Source: Thermogemmatispora sp. (lineage in GTDB: Bacteria; Chloroflexota; Ktedonobacteria; Ktedonobacterales; Ktedonobacteraceae). Taken from it: a DNA stretch of 64,000 bases. The notes beneath the pieces are model-generated. The model saw only the letters and a program-made list of their open reading frames with translations, was not told the DNA's origin and did not search any database. Shown piece by piece: positions 8,844 through 18,801 of the stretch. Both the position numbers and the translations under genes were made by a program. Location: contig NZ_JADGIA010000002.1 in NCBI RefSeq assembly GCF_019683635.1, positions 1-64,000 of the forward strand. Direction: 5' to 3'. The stretch's first letter is position 1, and every line of letters starts with the position of its first letter.

Positions 8844-9215
8844 TCAGGAAGAAGAGGTCTGCTCAACAGGATAGCCGGAAAGCAGCCAGCCATGCATGCC
8901 AGAAGCCAGATTATAGACCTGCTGGAAACCGAGCAGGGAAGCGATCTCTGCGGCGATGGCGCTGCGCTGGCCAACGGCGCAGACGAAGATCACCTCCTCC
9001 GAGGGGGAAAGAGGCAGTTCCCGCAGGGCCTGGCCGAACGCATAGATACCACTGAGAGGGAGAAGCGTGGCACCGGGGATATGGCCCTGCTGCCACTCAG
9101 TAGGCCAGCGCACATCGATCACGCGGGCGCCGCGCGCCATCAGCTCTTTGGCCTCCGCGGGGCCGATCGTCTGATAGGGCTGAGAGGCCGCCATTTCATA
9201 CTCGTCAGCGGACAT
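8844..9215 (-). CDS. Single-domain rhodanese-like sulfurtransferase
   Basis: A 123-residue rhodanese domain. It has VIDVRWPTEWQQGHIPGA (the DxR...E...GHIPGA signature) around residues 33-50 and the active-site loop CAVGQRS near residue 78, with the catalytic Cys present; YNLASGMHGWLLSGYPV ends the fold. Such proteins carry persulfide sulfur or act as thiosulfate/polysulfide sulfurtransferases; the acceptor is unknown here. The start has AAAGGAG upstream and overlaps the end of the previous gene by 11 bases, implying translational coupling. Confidence 0.9.
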   Translation of the reverse strand: MSADEYEMAASQPYQTIGPAEAKELMARGARVIDVRWPTEWQQGHIPGATLLPLSGIYAFGQALRELPLSPSEEVIFVCAVGQRSAIAAEIASLLGFQQVYNLASGMHGWLLSGYPVEQTSSS

Positions 9216-9474
9216 TGTACTGCTCCTTTTCTCGCTGATCAGCTTCGTACTGCTCCAGCCAGATCTGGCCCAGCGTCGTCTGACTAATCATATACTCATC
9301 TCCCACAAAGGTCATCGTCAGCAGCCCCTGATCCTCCATCTCACGGAAATCGTCCGTTACCAAGAAATACCTGCGCAGCATGCGAGAGAGGTCGCTTTCT
9401 GGCAGATGCTTCCAGATGCGTAGCTCGCGCAGGATGGCGGCGTATTTCTCGCTGCTATCATCGATAGCCCGCAT
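9205..9474 (-). CDS. Small protein coupled to the rhodanese gene, unknown function
   Basis: About 89 residues from ATG 9474, preceded by GGAAGGAGCAAGCAGT; the longer ORF to 9558 is unnecessary. The sequence is charged, mostly helical, with LLRRYFLVTDDFREMEDQGLLTMTF in the middle, hinting at a small winged-helix-like domain, but no family is recognised. It overlaps the rhodanese gene by 11 bases, so the two proteins are probably made together and may act together. Confidence 0.7.
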   Translation of the reverse strand: MRAIDDSSEKYAAILRELRIWKHLPESDLSRMLRRYFLVTDDFREMEDQGLLTMTFVGDEYMISQTTLGQIWLEQYEADQREKEQYNVR

Positions 9475-9557
9475 ACTGCTTGCTCCTTCCTGCTGGCTGG
9501 GGCGCTCCACACTGTCCGTCCGGGCTAGTGGCAGCGGGAGCCGACGCGGTTTATCCA

Positions 9558-9578
9558 CCCTCCACTACGCGTGGAGGG
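9558..9578 (-). other. Hairpin in the leader of the rhodanese pair
   Basis: CCCTCCAC-TACGC-GTGGAGGG, a perfect 8-bp stem with a five-base loop, about 85 bases upstream of the minus-strand start at 9474. It may be a leader structure. No T-run follows. Confidence 0.35.
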
Positions 9579-9670
9579 CCTTCGGCGTTGCGGAACAGCA
9601 GAGCGACCTGCTTCCGAGGAGAGTGTAGCAAATGCGGGGGCGAGTCGCAAGCCTCGACGTTGAGGAGCAA

Positions 9671-9694
9671 CTATGCTATAAAAAAACAGCATAG
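9671..9694 (+). promoter_or_regulatory. hutI promoter with overlapping dyad operator
   Basis: The inverted repeat CTATGCT-N10-AGCATAG embeds a TGn-extended -10, TGCTATAAA (9674-9682). Transcription would start near 9689, 44 bases before hutI. The dyad overlapping the -10 and start site looks like a repressor operator. Confidence 0.55.
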
Positions 9695-9732
9695 CGAGCC
9701 TCACTCACAGCCCTTACAAGGAGAAGCAACTC

Positions 9733-11016
9733 ATGCAGGCCGAACCAATGCAGCCTCCCATTCGAGCGAGCGCAGTCATTCGCAATATCAAACAGCTCGT
9801 AACAGTAGCCCAGCAGCCAATTGAAGGAGCCAGCGGAGCGCTGCAGGTACTGAACAACGCAGCGTTAGCGGTCTACCACGGCAGAATTGTCTGGATTGGG
9901 CCTGACGATGAAGCGGAGCCATTATTCCTGTCAACGCGCCAGGATGGCATCACCATCGTCGATGCCCAGGGAGCAGTCGTTACTCCTGGCTTTGTCGACT
10001 CGCACACCCACCTTGTTTTTGCGGGTCAGCGTGCCGAAGAGTTTCACCTGCGTCGGGCGGGGGTCAGCTACGCTGAACTGCTGGCGCAGGGCAAAGGGAT
10101 CTTAACGACTGTGGAAGCGACCCGCAAGGCCGATGCCGAAACCTTACTGGTCCTGGCGCAGAAGCGGCTCCATCTGATGCGGGATCATGGCACGACCACA
10201 GTCGAAATCAAGAGTGGCTACGGCCTTGACCGCATCAACGAAGAGGCCTGCTTGCACATCATCAACAATCTCAAGGCCCTGGAAGAAAGGGCCTCGTCTT
10301 CTGTGCCTCAGCAGGTGCGCGTTGTTCCTACCTTTCTGGCGGCGCATGTTCTGCCCTTGGAATACCGCGAGCGGCGAGCGGACTACCTAGATCTGGTTGT
10401 CGAGGAGCTGCTGCCCTCCTTTGTAGGGTTGGCGCGCTTCTGCGACGTTTTCTGTGAAGCGGAGGCCTTCACTGTAGAGGAGTGCCGCAGGATTCTGAGC
10501 CGGGCCAAAGATCTAGGCTATCTTCTGAAGATCCATGCGGATCAGCTCAGTCCCTCGGGTGGGGCGCGCCTGGCGGCGGAGTTAGGGGCGATCTCTGCCG
10601 ATCATCTGGATCATGCCAGCGACGAAGATCTCAAAGCGCTGCGGGAGGCCGGCGTGGTGGCGACGCTCCTGCCAGGCTGCTCTTACACGCTACGCAGTCC
10701 ATATCCATCGGCGCGACGTCTGCTAGACCTGGGTCTCACCGTGGCCCTGGCTACCGATTGTAATCCTGGGACCTCCTATTGTGAAAACATGCAGATGATG
10801 ATCGGCTTGGCAATGGCGGAGATGGGTATGTCCCTAGAGGAGGCGCTCACGGCAGCAACCATTAACGGGGCGAAGGCGCTGGCTCTGGAAAGGGAAATTG
10901 GCAGCATTGAGATCGGCAAGCGCTGCGAGCTTGCTCTCTGGCAGCTTGAGGACTATCGCGAGATCGGCTATCATTTTGGGGTCAATCTGGTACAGTCGAC
11001 GCTCACGCTGCTCTAG
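9733..11016 (+). CDS. hutI: Imidazolonepropionase
   Basis: A 427-residue metal-dependent amidohydrolase that opens 4-imidazolone-5-propanoate to N-formimino-glutamate, the third step of histidine degradation. The metal-binding start of the barrel, VTPGFVDSHTHLVFAG, is near residue 87; further ligands are expected in KIHADQLS and the late TDCNPGT motif. The substrate-binding RxEEFHLRxxGxSY segment is intact. Length is typical (about 410). AGGAG precedes the ATG. hutH follows about 320 bases on with its own promoter; hutU is not in the window. Confidence 0.95.
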   Translation: MQAEPMQPPIRASAVIRNIKQLVTVAQQPIEGASGALQVLNNAALAVYHGRIVWIGPDDEAEPLFLSTRQDGITIVDAQGAVVTPGFVDSHTHLVFAGQRAEEFHLRRAGVSYAELLAQGKGILTTVEATRKADAETLLVLAQKRLHLMRDHGTTTVEIKSGYGLDRINEEACLHIINNLKALEERASSSVPQQVRVVPTFLAAHVLPLEYRERRADYLDLVVEELLPSFVGLARFCDVFCEAEAFTVEECRRILSRAKDLGYLLKIHADQLSPSGGARLAAELGAISADHLDHASDEDLKALREAGVVATLLPGCSYTLRSPYPSARRLLDLGLTVALATDCNPGTSYCENMQMMIGLAMAEMGMSLEEALTAATINGAKALALEREIGSIEIGKRCELALWQLEDYREIGYHFGVNLVQSTLTLL

Positions 11017-11122
11017 CCGCTGGCAAGATCTGCTTAGATGTTCAATGAGGCGACATTGCGCCTGAGCAGGGGCCTGCCAGCGCGCCATGTGAGCTATCCT
11101 GGCTATCTTTAGTTACAGGCAG

Positions 11123-11138
11123 TGTTTCACGTGAAACA
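11123..11138. other. parS-like centromere site 1 (perfect)
   Basis: TGTTTCACGTGAAACA matches the bacterial ParB-binding parS consensus exactly and sits in the centre of a perfect 28-bp palindrome (11117-11144), between hutI and hutH. One alternative is a hutI terminator, but the exact 16-mer and three further copies favour parS. Confidence 0.85.
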
Positions 11139-11270
11139 CTGCCTCCTTTATCAACAGCGAGGCCGGGCCGGCGCTGAAGCATGTGGCTTCATCTGCCACC
11201 GCTCCGTTGGCCGGACCAGCCACTCCTGGCAAAGCAGGGAAAGGTCTGGCGACCCGCTCAGCCGGGTCGT

Positions 11271-11299
11271 TTGCCTTTCCAGATTCCTTCTGCTACAAT
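11271..11299 (+). promoter_or_regulatory. hutH promoter
   Basis: TTGCCT, 17 bases, then TACAAT with a TGn extension (TGCTACAAT). The transcript would begin near 11306, which supports the start codon at 11338 rather than the upstream ORF extension. Confidence 0.7.
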
Positions 11300-11337
11300 C
11301 CTGGCAGGAGGCAAAGCAGCCAGAAAGGACTTCAGCG

Positions 11338-12888
11338 ATGAAGAATCACGCGATCCGTCATCAAACGGACTTCCACAGCGCCCCCCTGGTTCTCAATGGC
11401 CAGGCCCTCACACCTGCCGAAGTCGTTGCCGTAGCTCGGCACCGGGCTCCGGTGCAGCTAGGATCAGAGGCCGAGGCCCGTATCCAGCGCGCACGGTCTT
11501 TTATCGAGCGCATTGTAGCCGAAGATCGCAAAGTCTACGGTGTCACCACCGGCTTCGGTCATCTCAGCCGCGTGCGTATCAAGCACGAGCAAGTGCTTGA
11601 TCTGCAATACAATCTCCTGCGCAGCCACGCCGCTGGCCTGGGGGAGCCACTTGATGAAGAAACCACCCGGGCCATGCTTCTTCTCCTCGCAGCCAGCCTG
11701 GCCCGTGGCCACTCTGGGGTGCGCGTGGAAGTTGTGCGCCTTCTCATAGACTTGCTCAACGCCCAACTCCATCCCATTGTGCCCTCGCGTGGCTCGGTAG
11801 GGGCCAGCGGGGATCTTGCCCCATTGGCCCATCTGGCGCTGGTCCTTGTAGGAGAAGGCGAAGCCTGGTATCGTGGGCGGCGCCTTCCAGGGGCACAGGC
11901 GCTAGCCGAGGCCGGCCTGCGACCGCTCCGCCTCGAAGCGAAGGAGGGGTTGGCCCTGATCAATGGTACTCATCTGATGGAGGCCAGTGCTATCCTTGCC
12001 CTGGAAGACGCCTGGAACTTGCTCCAGACGGCAGAAGTGGCCTGTGCTCTAAGCGTTGAGGCCCTCATGGGCAGCCATGTACCTTTCGATGAGCGCATTC
12101 AACGCCTGCGCAATCAGCGTGGCCAACAGGAGAGCGCCGAGCACCTGCGCCGTCTGCTGGCTAACAGCGAGATTAAACGCAGCCATGAGGACTGCCCCCG
12201 GGTGCAGGACCCTTACACCCTGCGCTGTGCTCCCCAGGTCTTTGGGGCCGTCCGCGATGCTCTGGACTACTGCACAACGATCTTTGAGCGCGAACTGGGA
12301 GCTGTGACTGACAATCCGCTCATCTTCCCCGACGAGGAAGAGGTGCTCACGGGAGGCAATTTCCACGGCCAGCCCCTGGCGCTAGCACTTGATGTGCTGG
12401 CGCTGGCTCTGACTCAGCTCGCGAGCTTCGCGGAGCGGCGGATCTATCTACTCATGGGACCGCACGACTGGGATGACCAGGGGGCGCCCCTCTTCTTGAC
12501 GCCTGAGCCTGGTCTCAATTCGGGGTTGATGCTGACCCAATATGTAGCAGCAGCCCTGGTTAATGAGATGAAGGTGCTGGCGCATCCGGCGAGCATCGAC
12601 TCGCTCCCGACCTCAGCGGGAACGGAGGATTTTGTCAGTATGGGGGTGACGGCAGCGCATAAAGCTCGCCGTATCCTGGAACTGGCGCAGCAGGTGGTGG
12701 CTATCGAACTGCTCTGTGGGGCGCAGCTTTTAGAATTTCGCCGCCCTCTGCGCGCCGGCGAGGGTGTGGAGCAGGCCTTCGCGCTCGTGCGGGCCTATGT
12801 GCCGAAGCTGGAGCGCGATCGCCCGCCTGCTCCTGATATTGAGCGCCTGACTCGCGCTGTGCGGGAAGGAGTGTTTGGCCAACTCTAG
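11338..12888 (+). CDS. hutH: Histidine ammonia-lyase
   Basis: A 516-residue lyase producing urocanate and ammonia from L-histidine, the first step of histidine catabolism. The autocatalytic MIO prosthetic group forms from Ala156-Ser157-Gly158 in GSVGASGDLAPLAH. GVTTGFG (residue 68 on) and TDNPLIF, with the SLPTSAGTEDFVSMG region, are also diagnostic. The ATG at 11338 has AAAGGA upstream and lies just after a good promoter; the ORF track's 72 extra residues run through parS site 1 and are not coding. It presumably works with hutI upstream. Confidence 0.95.
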   Translation: MKNHAIRHQTDFHSAPLVLNGQALTPAEVVAVARHRAPVQLGSEAEARIQRARSFIERIVAEDRKVYGVTTGFGHLSRVRIKHEQVLDLQYNLLRSHAAGLGEPLDEETTRAMLLLLAASLARGHSGVRVEVVRLLIDLLNAQLHPIVPSRGSVGASGDLAPLAHLALVLVGEGEAWYRGRRLPGAQALAEAGLRPLRLEAKEGLALINGTHLMEASAILALEDAWNLLQTAEVACALSVEALMGSHVPFDERIQRLRNQRGQQESAEHLRRLLANSEIKRSHEDCPRVQDPYTLRCAPQVFGAVRDALDYCTTIFERELGAVTDNPLIFPDEEEVLTGGNFHGQPLALALDVLALALTQLASFAERRIYLLMGPHDWDDQGAPLFLTPEPGLNSGLMLTQYVAAALVNEMKVLAHPASIDSLPTSAGTEDFVSMGVTAAHKARRILELAQQVVAIELLCGAQLLEFRRPLRAGEGVEQAFALVRAYVPKLERDRPPAPDIERLTRAVREGVFGQL

Positions 12889-12959
12889 ACAAAGCGGGAG
12901 AACCAGCCCGGCAGCGCCGGCCAGGACTGGCGGGGCTACCAGAAGAGTAACCTGTCTCC

Positions 12960-12975
12960 TGTTTCACGTGAAACT
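12960..12975. other. parS-like centromere site 2
   Basis: TGTTTCACGTGAAACT, one mismatch (last base) from the parS consensus, in the gap between hutH and the convergent SDR gene. Confidence 0.75.
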
Positions 12976-13018
12976 ATGGCGGTATGGCGGCGGCGCTCCG
13001 ACGAGACACAGCAGCCAA

Positions 13019-13034
13019 GGTTTCACGTGAAACA
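13019..13034. other. parS-like centromere site 3
   Basis: GGTTTCACGTGAAACA, one mismatch (first base) from the parS consensus, 59 bases after site 2 (start to start) in the same gap. Confidence 0.75.
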
Positions 13035-13179
13035 GAGCAGACGGGGGCCACTCCTCCTCTCCGCTAGAAGAGTAAGATGGCGGATACTCAACAGGCCATC
13101 TGCTGCCAATCAGTGCCCTGGTCTCTCTGCCGCTGCGCTGCTCTGCTCGCTGTTCTCCTCGCCACCATCCATCGCTGCT

Positions 13180-13947
13180 CTAAAACGCACCGATGACCTC
13201 GCCGCCGTCGATAATCAAAACTTGCCCCGTAATAAAAGATGCGGCGGGCGATGCCAGAAACAGCGCTGCTGCGACCACATCGTCCGCCTGCCCCCAGCGT
13301 CTCAGCGGAATGCGCTCGGCCACACGCTCGCGAAAGCGCGCCGGACGTGACCGGGCCCAGTCGTTCTCGATCCACCCCGGGGCAATACAGTTCACGCGAA
13401 GATGTGGCGCCAGCTCGCGCGCGAGGCAGCGGCTCAAAGCGATGACGGCCCCTTTGGCCGTGGCATAGACCTGGCTGACGAAGCCAGGTGCTCCATCCAG
13501 CGCGTGATTCCAGGCCACATTGAGAATGCAACCGCCGCTTCTCATCAAAGGAACGGCAGCCCGACAACAGCGCCAGGTTCCCAAAACGTCAACTTGCAGC
13601 AGTCGCTCGAAGCGTTCTTCCTCGCTCAGGCCGCCTGTCTCAGTTGTATTGGCGCTGGCTCCAGCGTTATTAACCCAGACGTCGAAGCGACCGAGGGCTG
13701 CGTGCGCCTGGGAGACCAGCCGCTCAACCTGCTCCGACGAGCGTAAGTCAGCTTGCAAGGCCAACGCCTGGCCGCCCTGCTGCTCAATCTCCCTGACTAG
13801 CTCCTGAGCAGCGGCCTCCGAGTGCCCATAGTGCACCAACACTTTCGCTCCCTCTCTCGCAAAAGCCAGGGCTAAGGCCCTTCCCAGTCCTCGCGCGGCC
13901 CCGGTGATCACAACACTACGTCCGTAGAATGGCCGCCCTTCGCGCAT
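13180..13947 (-). CDS. Short-chain dehydrogenase/reductase (SDR), atypical active site
   Basis: About 255 residues from the second in-frame ATG of the true N-terminus (13947), which has GGGAG nine bases upstream; 13956 is possible, and the ORF track's start at 14160 is too long. The Rossmann motif TGAARGLG, NNAG and the catalytic YATAK are present, and the C-terminal IDGGE ending is classical FabG-like. However, the position about 13 residues before the Tyr, normally the catalytic Ser, falls in NVAWNHALDG with no Ser. The substrate is unknown. It is divergent from the aminotransferase and next to parS sites. Confidence 0.85.
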   Translation of the reverse strand: MREGRPFYGRSVVITGAARGLGRALALAFAREGAKVLVHYGHSEAAAQELVREIEQQGGQALALQADLRSSEQVERLVSQAHAALGRFDVWVNNAGASANTTETGGLSEEERFERLLQVDVLGTWRCCRAAVPLMRSGGCILNVAWNHALDGAPGFVSQVYATAKGAVIALSRCLARELAPHLRVNCIAPGWIENDWARSRPARFRERVAERIPLRRWGQADDVVAAALFLASPAASFITGQVLIIDGGEVIGAF

Positions 13948-14234
13948 ACACTGCATCTCCCTTCCCTTGCTTATGACCAGCTTGTCTGTCCGCTCGTAAC
14001 CTGTCGCGCCTGCTCCGTGACCTGGCGAGCAAGACAAGCTACTGCCTATCTTTTTTGCCTGCCTGCTATTGTACCTGGACCTGGCGACTGCTGTCAGTAA
14101 AGAGCGATGGCGCCAAAACAGCTCTGCCAACTTGATCGCTGTAACAGAGTAGCCGGTCACACCTTTGAGAATGGTTCAGCTCGCAGGACCTGCCACTCCT
14201 CCAGGGCGCTGGCGCATGTCTGCAAGTGCCTTGG

Positions 14235-14264
14235 TTGCCTGGCATCAACGGCATATGTTATCCT
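14235..14264 (+). promoter_or_regulatory. Promoter of the aminotransferase gene
   Basis: TTGCCT, 18 bases, TATCCT with TGn extension (TGTTATCCT). The start site would be near 14271, directly before a strong hairpin. Confidence 0.6.
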
Positions 14265-14272
14265 GTCTGAGG

Positions 14273-14297
14273 AGCCGTTTCCTCAGAGGAAACGGCT
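14273..14297 (+). other. 5'-terminal leader hairpin
   Basis: AGCCGTTTCCT-CAG-AGGAAACGGCT: a perfect 11-bp stem with a three-base loop, placed at the predicted 5' end of the aminotransferase transcript and about 75 bases before its start codon. It could stabilise the mRNA or take part in control. Confidence 0.55.
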
Positions 14298-14370
14298 GGC
14301 GACGATCAGGGTCGATCGTTCGCTCTAGCCAGGTTGCGCCAGGACGGCGCAAGGAAGGGAGTAAACAGCG

Positions 14371-15849
14371 GTGATTACTCACGGGACACCTGCAGATTCA
14401 TCTCGGGCAGAGAATCAGCCGCACCTGCCTGTCCAGGAGCAGCGTGCCATCATCCAGCGCCTGCGCCATGAACTCCTGCTGCAGTATCGACCTGTGCTAC
14501 AACAGGGGGCGGGACCCATTCGCGTGATGGCGCGGATGGTCGCCGAATTAAGCAGGCGCTGTCGCGATCTCAAACTGGATGAAGAGATCATCGCCAGCGA
14601 AATTGTTGATCGTACCATCGGCGACGTCGATCTCCGTCGGATTGTGGAATGCGAGGGAGAACCTGGTGGGCCAGGCGACTACCGTATGCTTGCCGATGAG
14701 CTGGGGATCGCTCTCCCCGGTGAGAATCTCAATGGCTATACGGCCACCGGTGAGGTTTACCTGTGGCTGCGCGATCGGATGCTTGACTACGAACGCTCGC
14801 TTCTGGACCAGAAGATCGATCTGCGCATCTACGATATTGTTGGCATTGGCAATCCGGTGCTGCGTGACTGGCTCGCCGCCGCCTGGCAAGAGCAGTGGGG
14901 CCTGACGGTTAAGGGCGAGCAGGTTTATCTGAGCCTGGGGGCGATGGATGGGATCGATAAGACCCTGCGCGGCTTTCGCCAGATGTGCGATGAACAGGGG
15001 ATCAAGGAGAGAGCGGTGCTCTTCCCTGCCCCCGGCTTCGGCGTGCCCGAGGCCCAGGCTCGGGCCTACGGTTACCGCTTGCATCGTGTCAACACGCGGC
15101 CCGAGCATCGCTTCAAACTGACCGCTGAGGAGCTGGAGCAGGCGCTGCAAGAGGCGCCCGATATCCGCCTGATCTATCTGACGGTCACAAACAATCCAAC
15201 AACCTTTGCCTTTACTCCACAGGAGCTGCTTGCTCTGCATACTGTCGTTCGGCGCCAGCGCGAGGCCGGGCGCCAGCTCTTCTTCTTGGCTGATCTGGCC
15301 TACGTGGGCACGGGGCGCCCGGAGGACGATCAGGCGCGCATGGCTACCTTTGCTGATCCCGCTCACATGGAACAGACTATCTTTGTGAGCAGCCTCTCGA
15401 AAACGCTCTCGCTGACTGGTGATCGCTTCGGCTGGGTGACTATCGGCGATGCCCGTCTTGCTCCAGCACTGGCCCCCGGCTGGTCTAATAGCATGGCTTC
15501 GCTGCCTGCGGAGTGGCAGCTACGTTTCATGGCTTACCTCCAGTTGTTACGTGAGCGGCCCTATCTGATCGAGAAGCTGCGCAACCTCTATCGTCTGCGT
15601 CGTCGTCGCTTCATCACCCAGCTACAGCAACTTGATCGAGAGCTGCAGCTCTTCGCGGAGATCTATCTGGATGACGATGCCACTGTCTATAACTGGAGCC
15701 AGCTGCGCCCTGGCGAGGATGCTTTTTCTCTGTTTGAGAAGACCGGCATTGCTGGCGTACCAGGCTCCGGCTTCGGTTATACCGATGAGTATGTGCGCTT
15801 CTCTGTCGGGGTGATTCCTGTTCCTGTTGCTGCAACCTCGCGGCGCTAG
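14371..15849 (+). CDS. PLP-dependent aminotransferase, class I/II fold
   Basis: 492 residues, GTG start with AGGGAG upstream. An N-terminal helical extension of about 120 residues precedes a fold type I aminotransferase domain: GIGNPVLRDWLA, the PLP phosphate region LSLGAMDGIDKTLRGF, the conserved LIYLTVTNNPTTFAF (NxP loop), a D-x-AYVG Asp for the pyridine nitrogen (LADLAYVG), and the Schiff-base lysine in SSLSKTLSLTGDRFGW. A C-terminal arginine suited to a carboxylate is in YVRFSVG. Substrate not deducible. A role in amino-acid metabolism near hut is only positional inference. Confidence 0.85.
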   Translation: MITHGTPADSSRAENQPHLPVQEQRAIIQRLRHELLLQYRPVLQQGAGPIRVMARMVAELSRRCRDLKLDEEIIASEIVDRTIGDVDLRRIVECEGEPGGPGDYRMLADELGIALPGENLNGYTATGEVYLWLRDRMLDYERSLLDQKIDLRIYDIVGIGNPVLRDWLAAAWQEQWGLTVKGEQVYLSLGAMDGIDKTLRGFRQMCDEQGIKERAVLFPAPGFGVPEAQARAYGYRLHRVNTRPEHRFKLTAEELEQALQEAPDIRLIYLTVTNNPTTFAFTPQELLALHTVVRRQREAGRQLFFLADLAYVGTGRPEDDQARMATFADPAHMEQTIFVSSLSKTLSLTGDRFGWVTIGDARLAPALAPGWSNSMASLPAEWQLRFMAYLQLLRERPYLIEKLRNLYRLRRRRFITQLQQLDRELQLFAEIYLDDDATVYNWSQLRPGEDAFSLFEKTGIAGVPGSGFGYTDEYVRFSVGVIPVPVAATSRR

Positions 15850-17517
<1,668 letters not shown>

Positions 17518-17545
17518 GCGGCGCTTCGGCGTGGTCGCTCATAGC

Positions 17546-17569
17546 AAGGGCGGGGCCTGCCCCGCCCTT
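17546..17569 (+). other. GC-rich hairpin between gap and pgk
   Basis: AAGGGCGGGG-CCTG-CCCCGCCCTT: a perfect 10-bp stem with a tetraloop in the short gap-pgk spacer. No T-run follows, so a processing or stability element is more likely than a terminator. Confidence 0.55.
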
Positions 17570-17590
17570 CTGGATGGAGGCTGCACTGGC

Positions 17591-18784
17591 ATGAATAAGA
17601 AGACGGTTCGTGATATCGAGGTGGAGGGTAAACGGGTGCTGGTGCGCGTGGATTTCAATGTGCCTCTCGATGAAGAGGGGCACATTACTGATGATACGCG
17701 CATCCGGGCTGCGCTGCCAACGATTCAATATCTGCTCGACCACGGGGCGGCGGTCATTCTGATGTCTCACCTGGGCCGACCTAAAGGCAAGGTGGTGGAG
17801 AAGCTACGCATGGCTCCGGTGGCTGTGCGTCTGAGCGAGCTGTTGCTGCGTCCTGTCCAGCTGGCCCCCGATTGCGTTGGTCCCCAGGTCGAGGAGTTGG
17901 CTCGTGCACTGCAGCCGGGTCAGGTGCTGCTGCTGGAGAATCTGCGCTTCCATGCCGAGGAGGAGCAGAATGATGCCGGGTTCGCTCGCCGTCTGGCTGC
18001 GCTCGGTGATCTCTATGTGAACGATGCCTTTGGTACAGCCCACCGCGCTCATGCCTCCACAGAAGGCGTGACCCACTATCTGCCCGGCGTTGCCGGCTTC
18101 TTGATGGAGAAGGAGCTGAATTTCCTCGGCGCGGCCCTGGAGAATCCCCGGCGTCCTTTTGTGGCGGTAATCGGTGGGGCCAAAGTCTCCGATAAAATCG
18201 CTGTCCTGGAACGCCTGCTGACGCTGGCCGATGCCCTGTTAATCGGCGGCGGTATGGCTAATACGTTTCTGAAGGCGGAGGGCTATGAAGTTGGCGCTTC
18301 GCTGGTCGAGGAAGGCAAGCTCGATGTTGCTCGCGATCTGCTGATGCGCGCGCGTGAGCGCAAGCTAGAGTTGGTGCTGCCGGTGGATGTGGTGATTGCC
18401 GACCGCTTTGCTCCCGATGCTCAATGGCGTGTGGTGCCGCGCGATCAGGTGGAACCAGGCTGGCGTATTCTGGATATCGGACCCGAGACGGTGGCGGCTT
18501 TCCGCCAGGTGCTGGAGAAGGCCCAGACAATTGTCTGGAACGGCACTCTTGGGGTGGCTGAGATGCCGGCTTTCGCTCGCGGCACCAATGCGGTGATTGA
18601 GATTCTGGCAGCCTGCACCGCCCGTGGGGCAACGACGATCATCGGCGGTGGAGATTCCGCCGCGGCGGTCGAGCAGGCGGGCGCTGCTGACAAGATGACG
18701 CATGTGTCAACCGGTGGCGGCGCTTCGCTGGAGTTCCTCGAAGGGCGCGTCCTGCCTGGGGTCGCAGCCCTGCAAGATCGCTGA
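17591..18784 (+). CDS. pgk: Phosphoglycerate kinase
   Basis: 397 residues from ATG 17591 (GGAGG upstream); the extension to 17531 covers the spacer hairpin. It makes ATP from 1,3-bisphosphoglycerate in glycolysis. [11 protein letters not shown], the RTHLGRP-like [30 protein letters not shown] and the C-terminal [13 protein letters not shown] nucleotide/phosphate loop are all present. It lies 73 bases after gap and 17 bases before tpiA, on one probable transcript. Confidence 0.97.
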   Translation: MNKKTVRDIEVEGKRVLVRVDFNVPLDEEGHITDDTRIRAALPTIQYLLDHGAAVILMSHLGRPKGKVVEKLRMAPVAVRLSELLLRPVQLAPDCVGPQVEELARALQPGQVLLLENLRFHAEEEQNDAGFARRLAALGDLYVNDAFGTAHRAHASTEGVTHYLPGVAGFLMEKELNFLGAALENPRRPFVAVIGGAKVSDKIAVLERLLTLADALLIGGGMANTFLKAEGYEVGASLVEEGKLDVARDLLMRARERKLELVLPVDVVIADRFAPDAQWRVVPRDQVEPGWRILDIGPETVAAFRQVLEKAQTIVWNGTLGVAEMPAFARGTNAVIEILAACTARGATTIIGGGDSAAAVEQAGAADKMTHVSTGGGASLEFLEGRVLPGVAALQDR

Positions 18785-18801
18785 GGGTGAGGTGATCGAT
18801 A

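Noticed and set aside
9551-9559. TTATCCACC resembling a DnaA box, considered with parS as a sign of oriC in the window
   Set aside because: Only a single near match, no cluster of boxes, no dnaA, dnaN or AT-rich unwinding region; parS sites alone do not define an origin.
11122-11337. 72-residue N-terminal extension of HutH starting MFHVKH
   Set aside because: It translates the parS palindrome and precedes the hutH promoter and ribosome site; HutH is full length from 11338.
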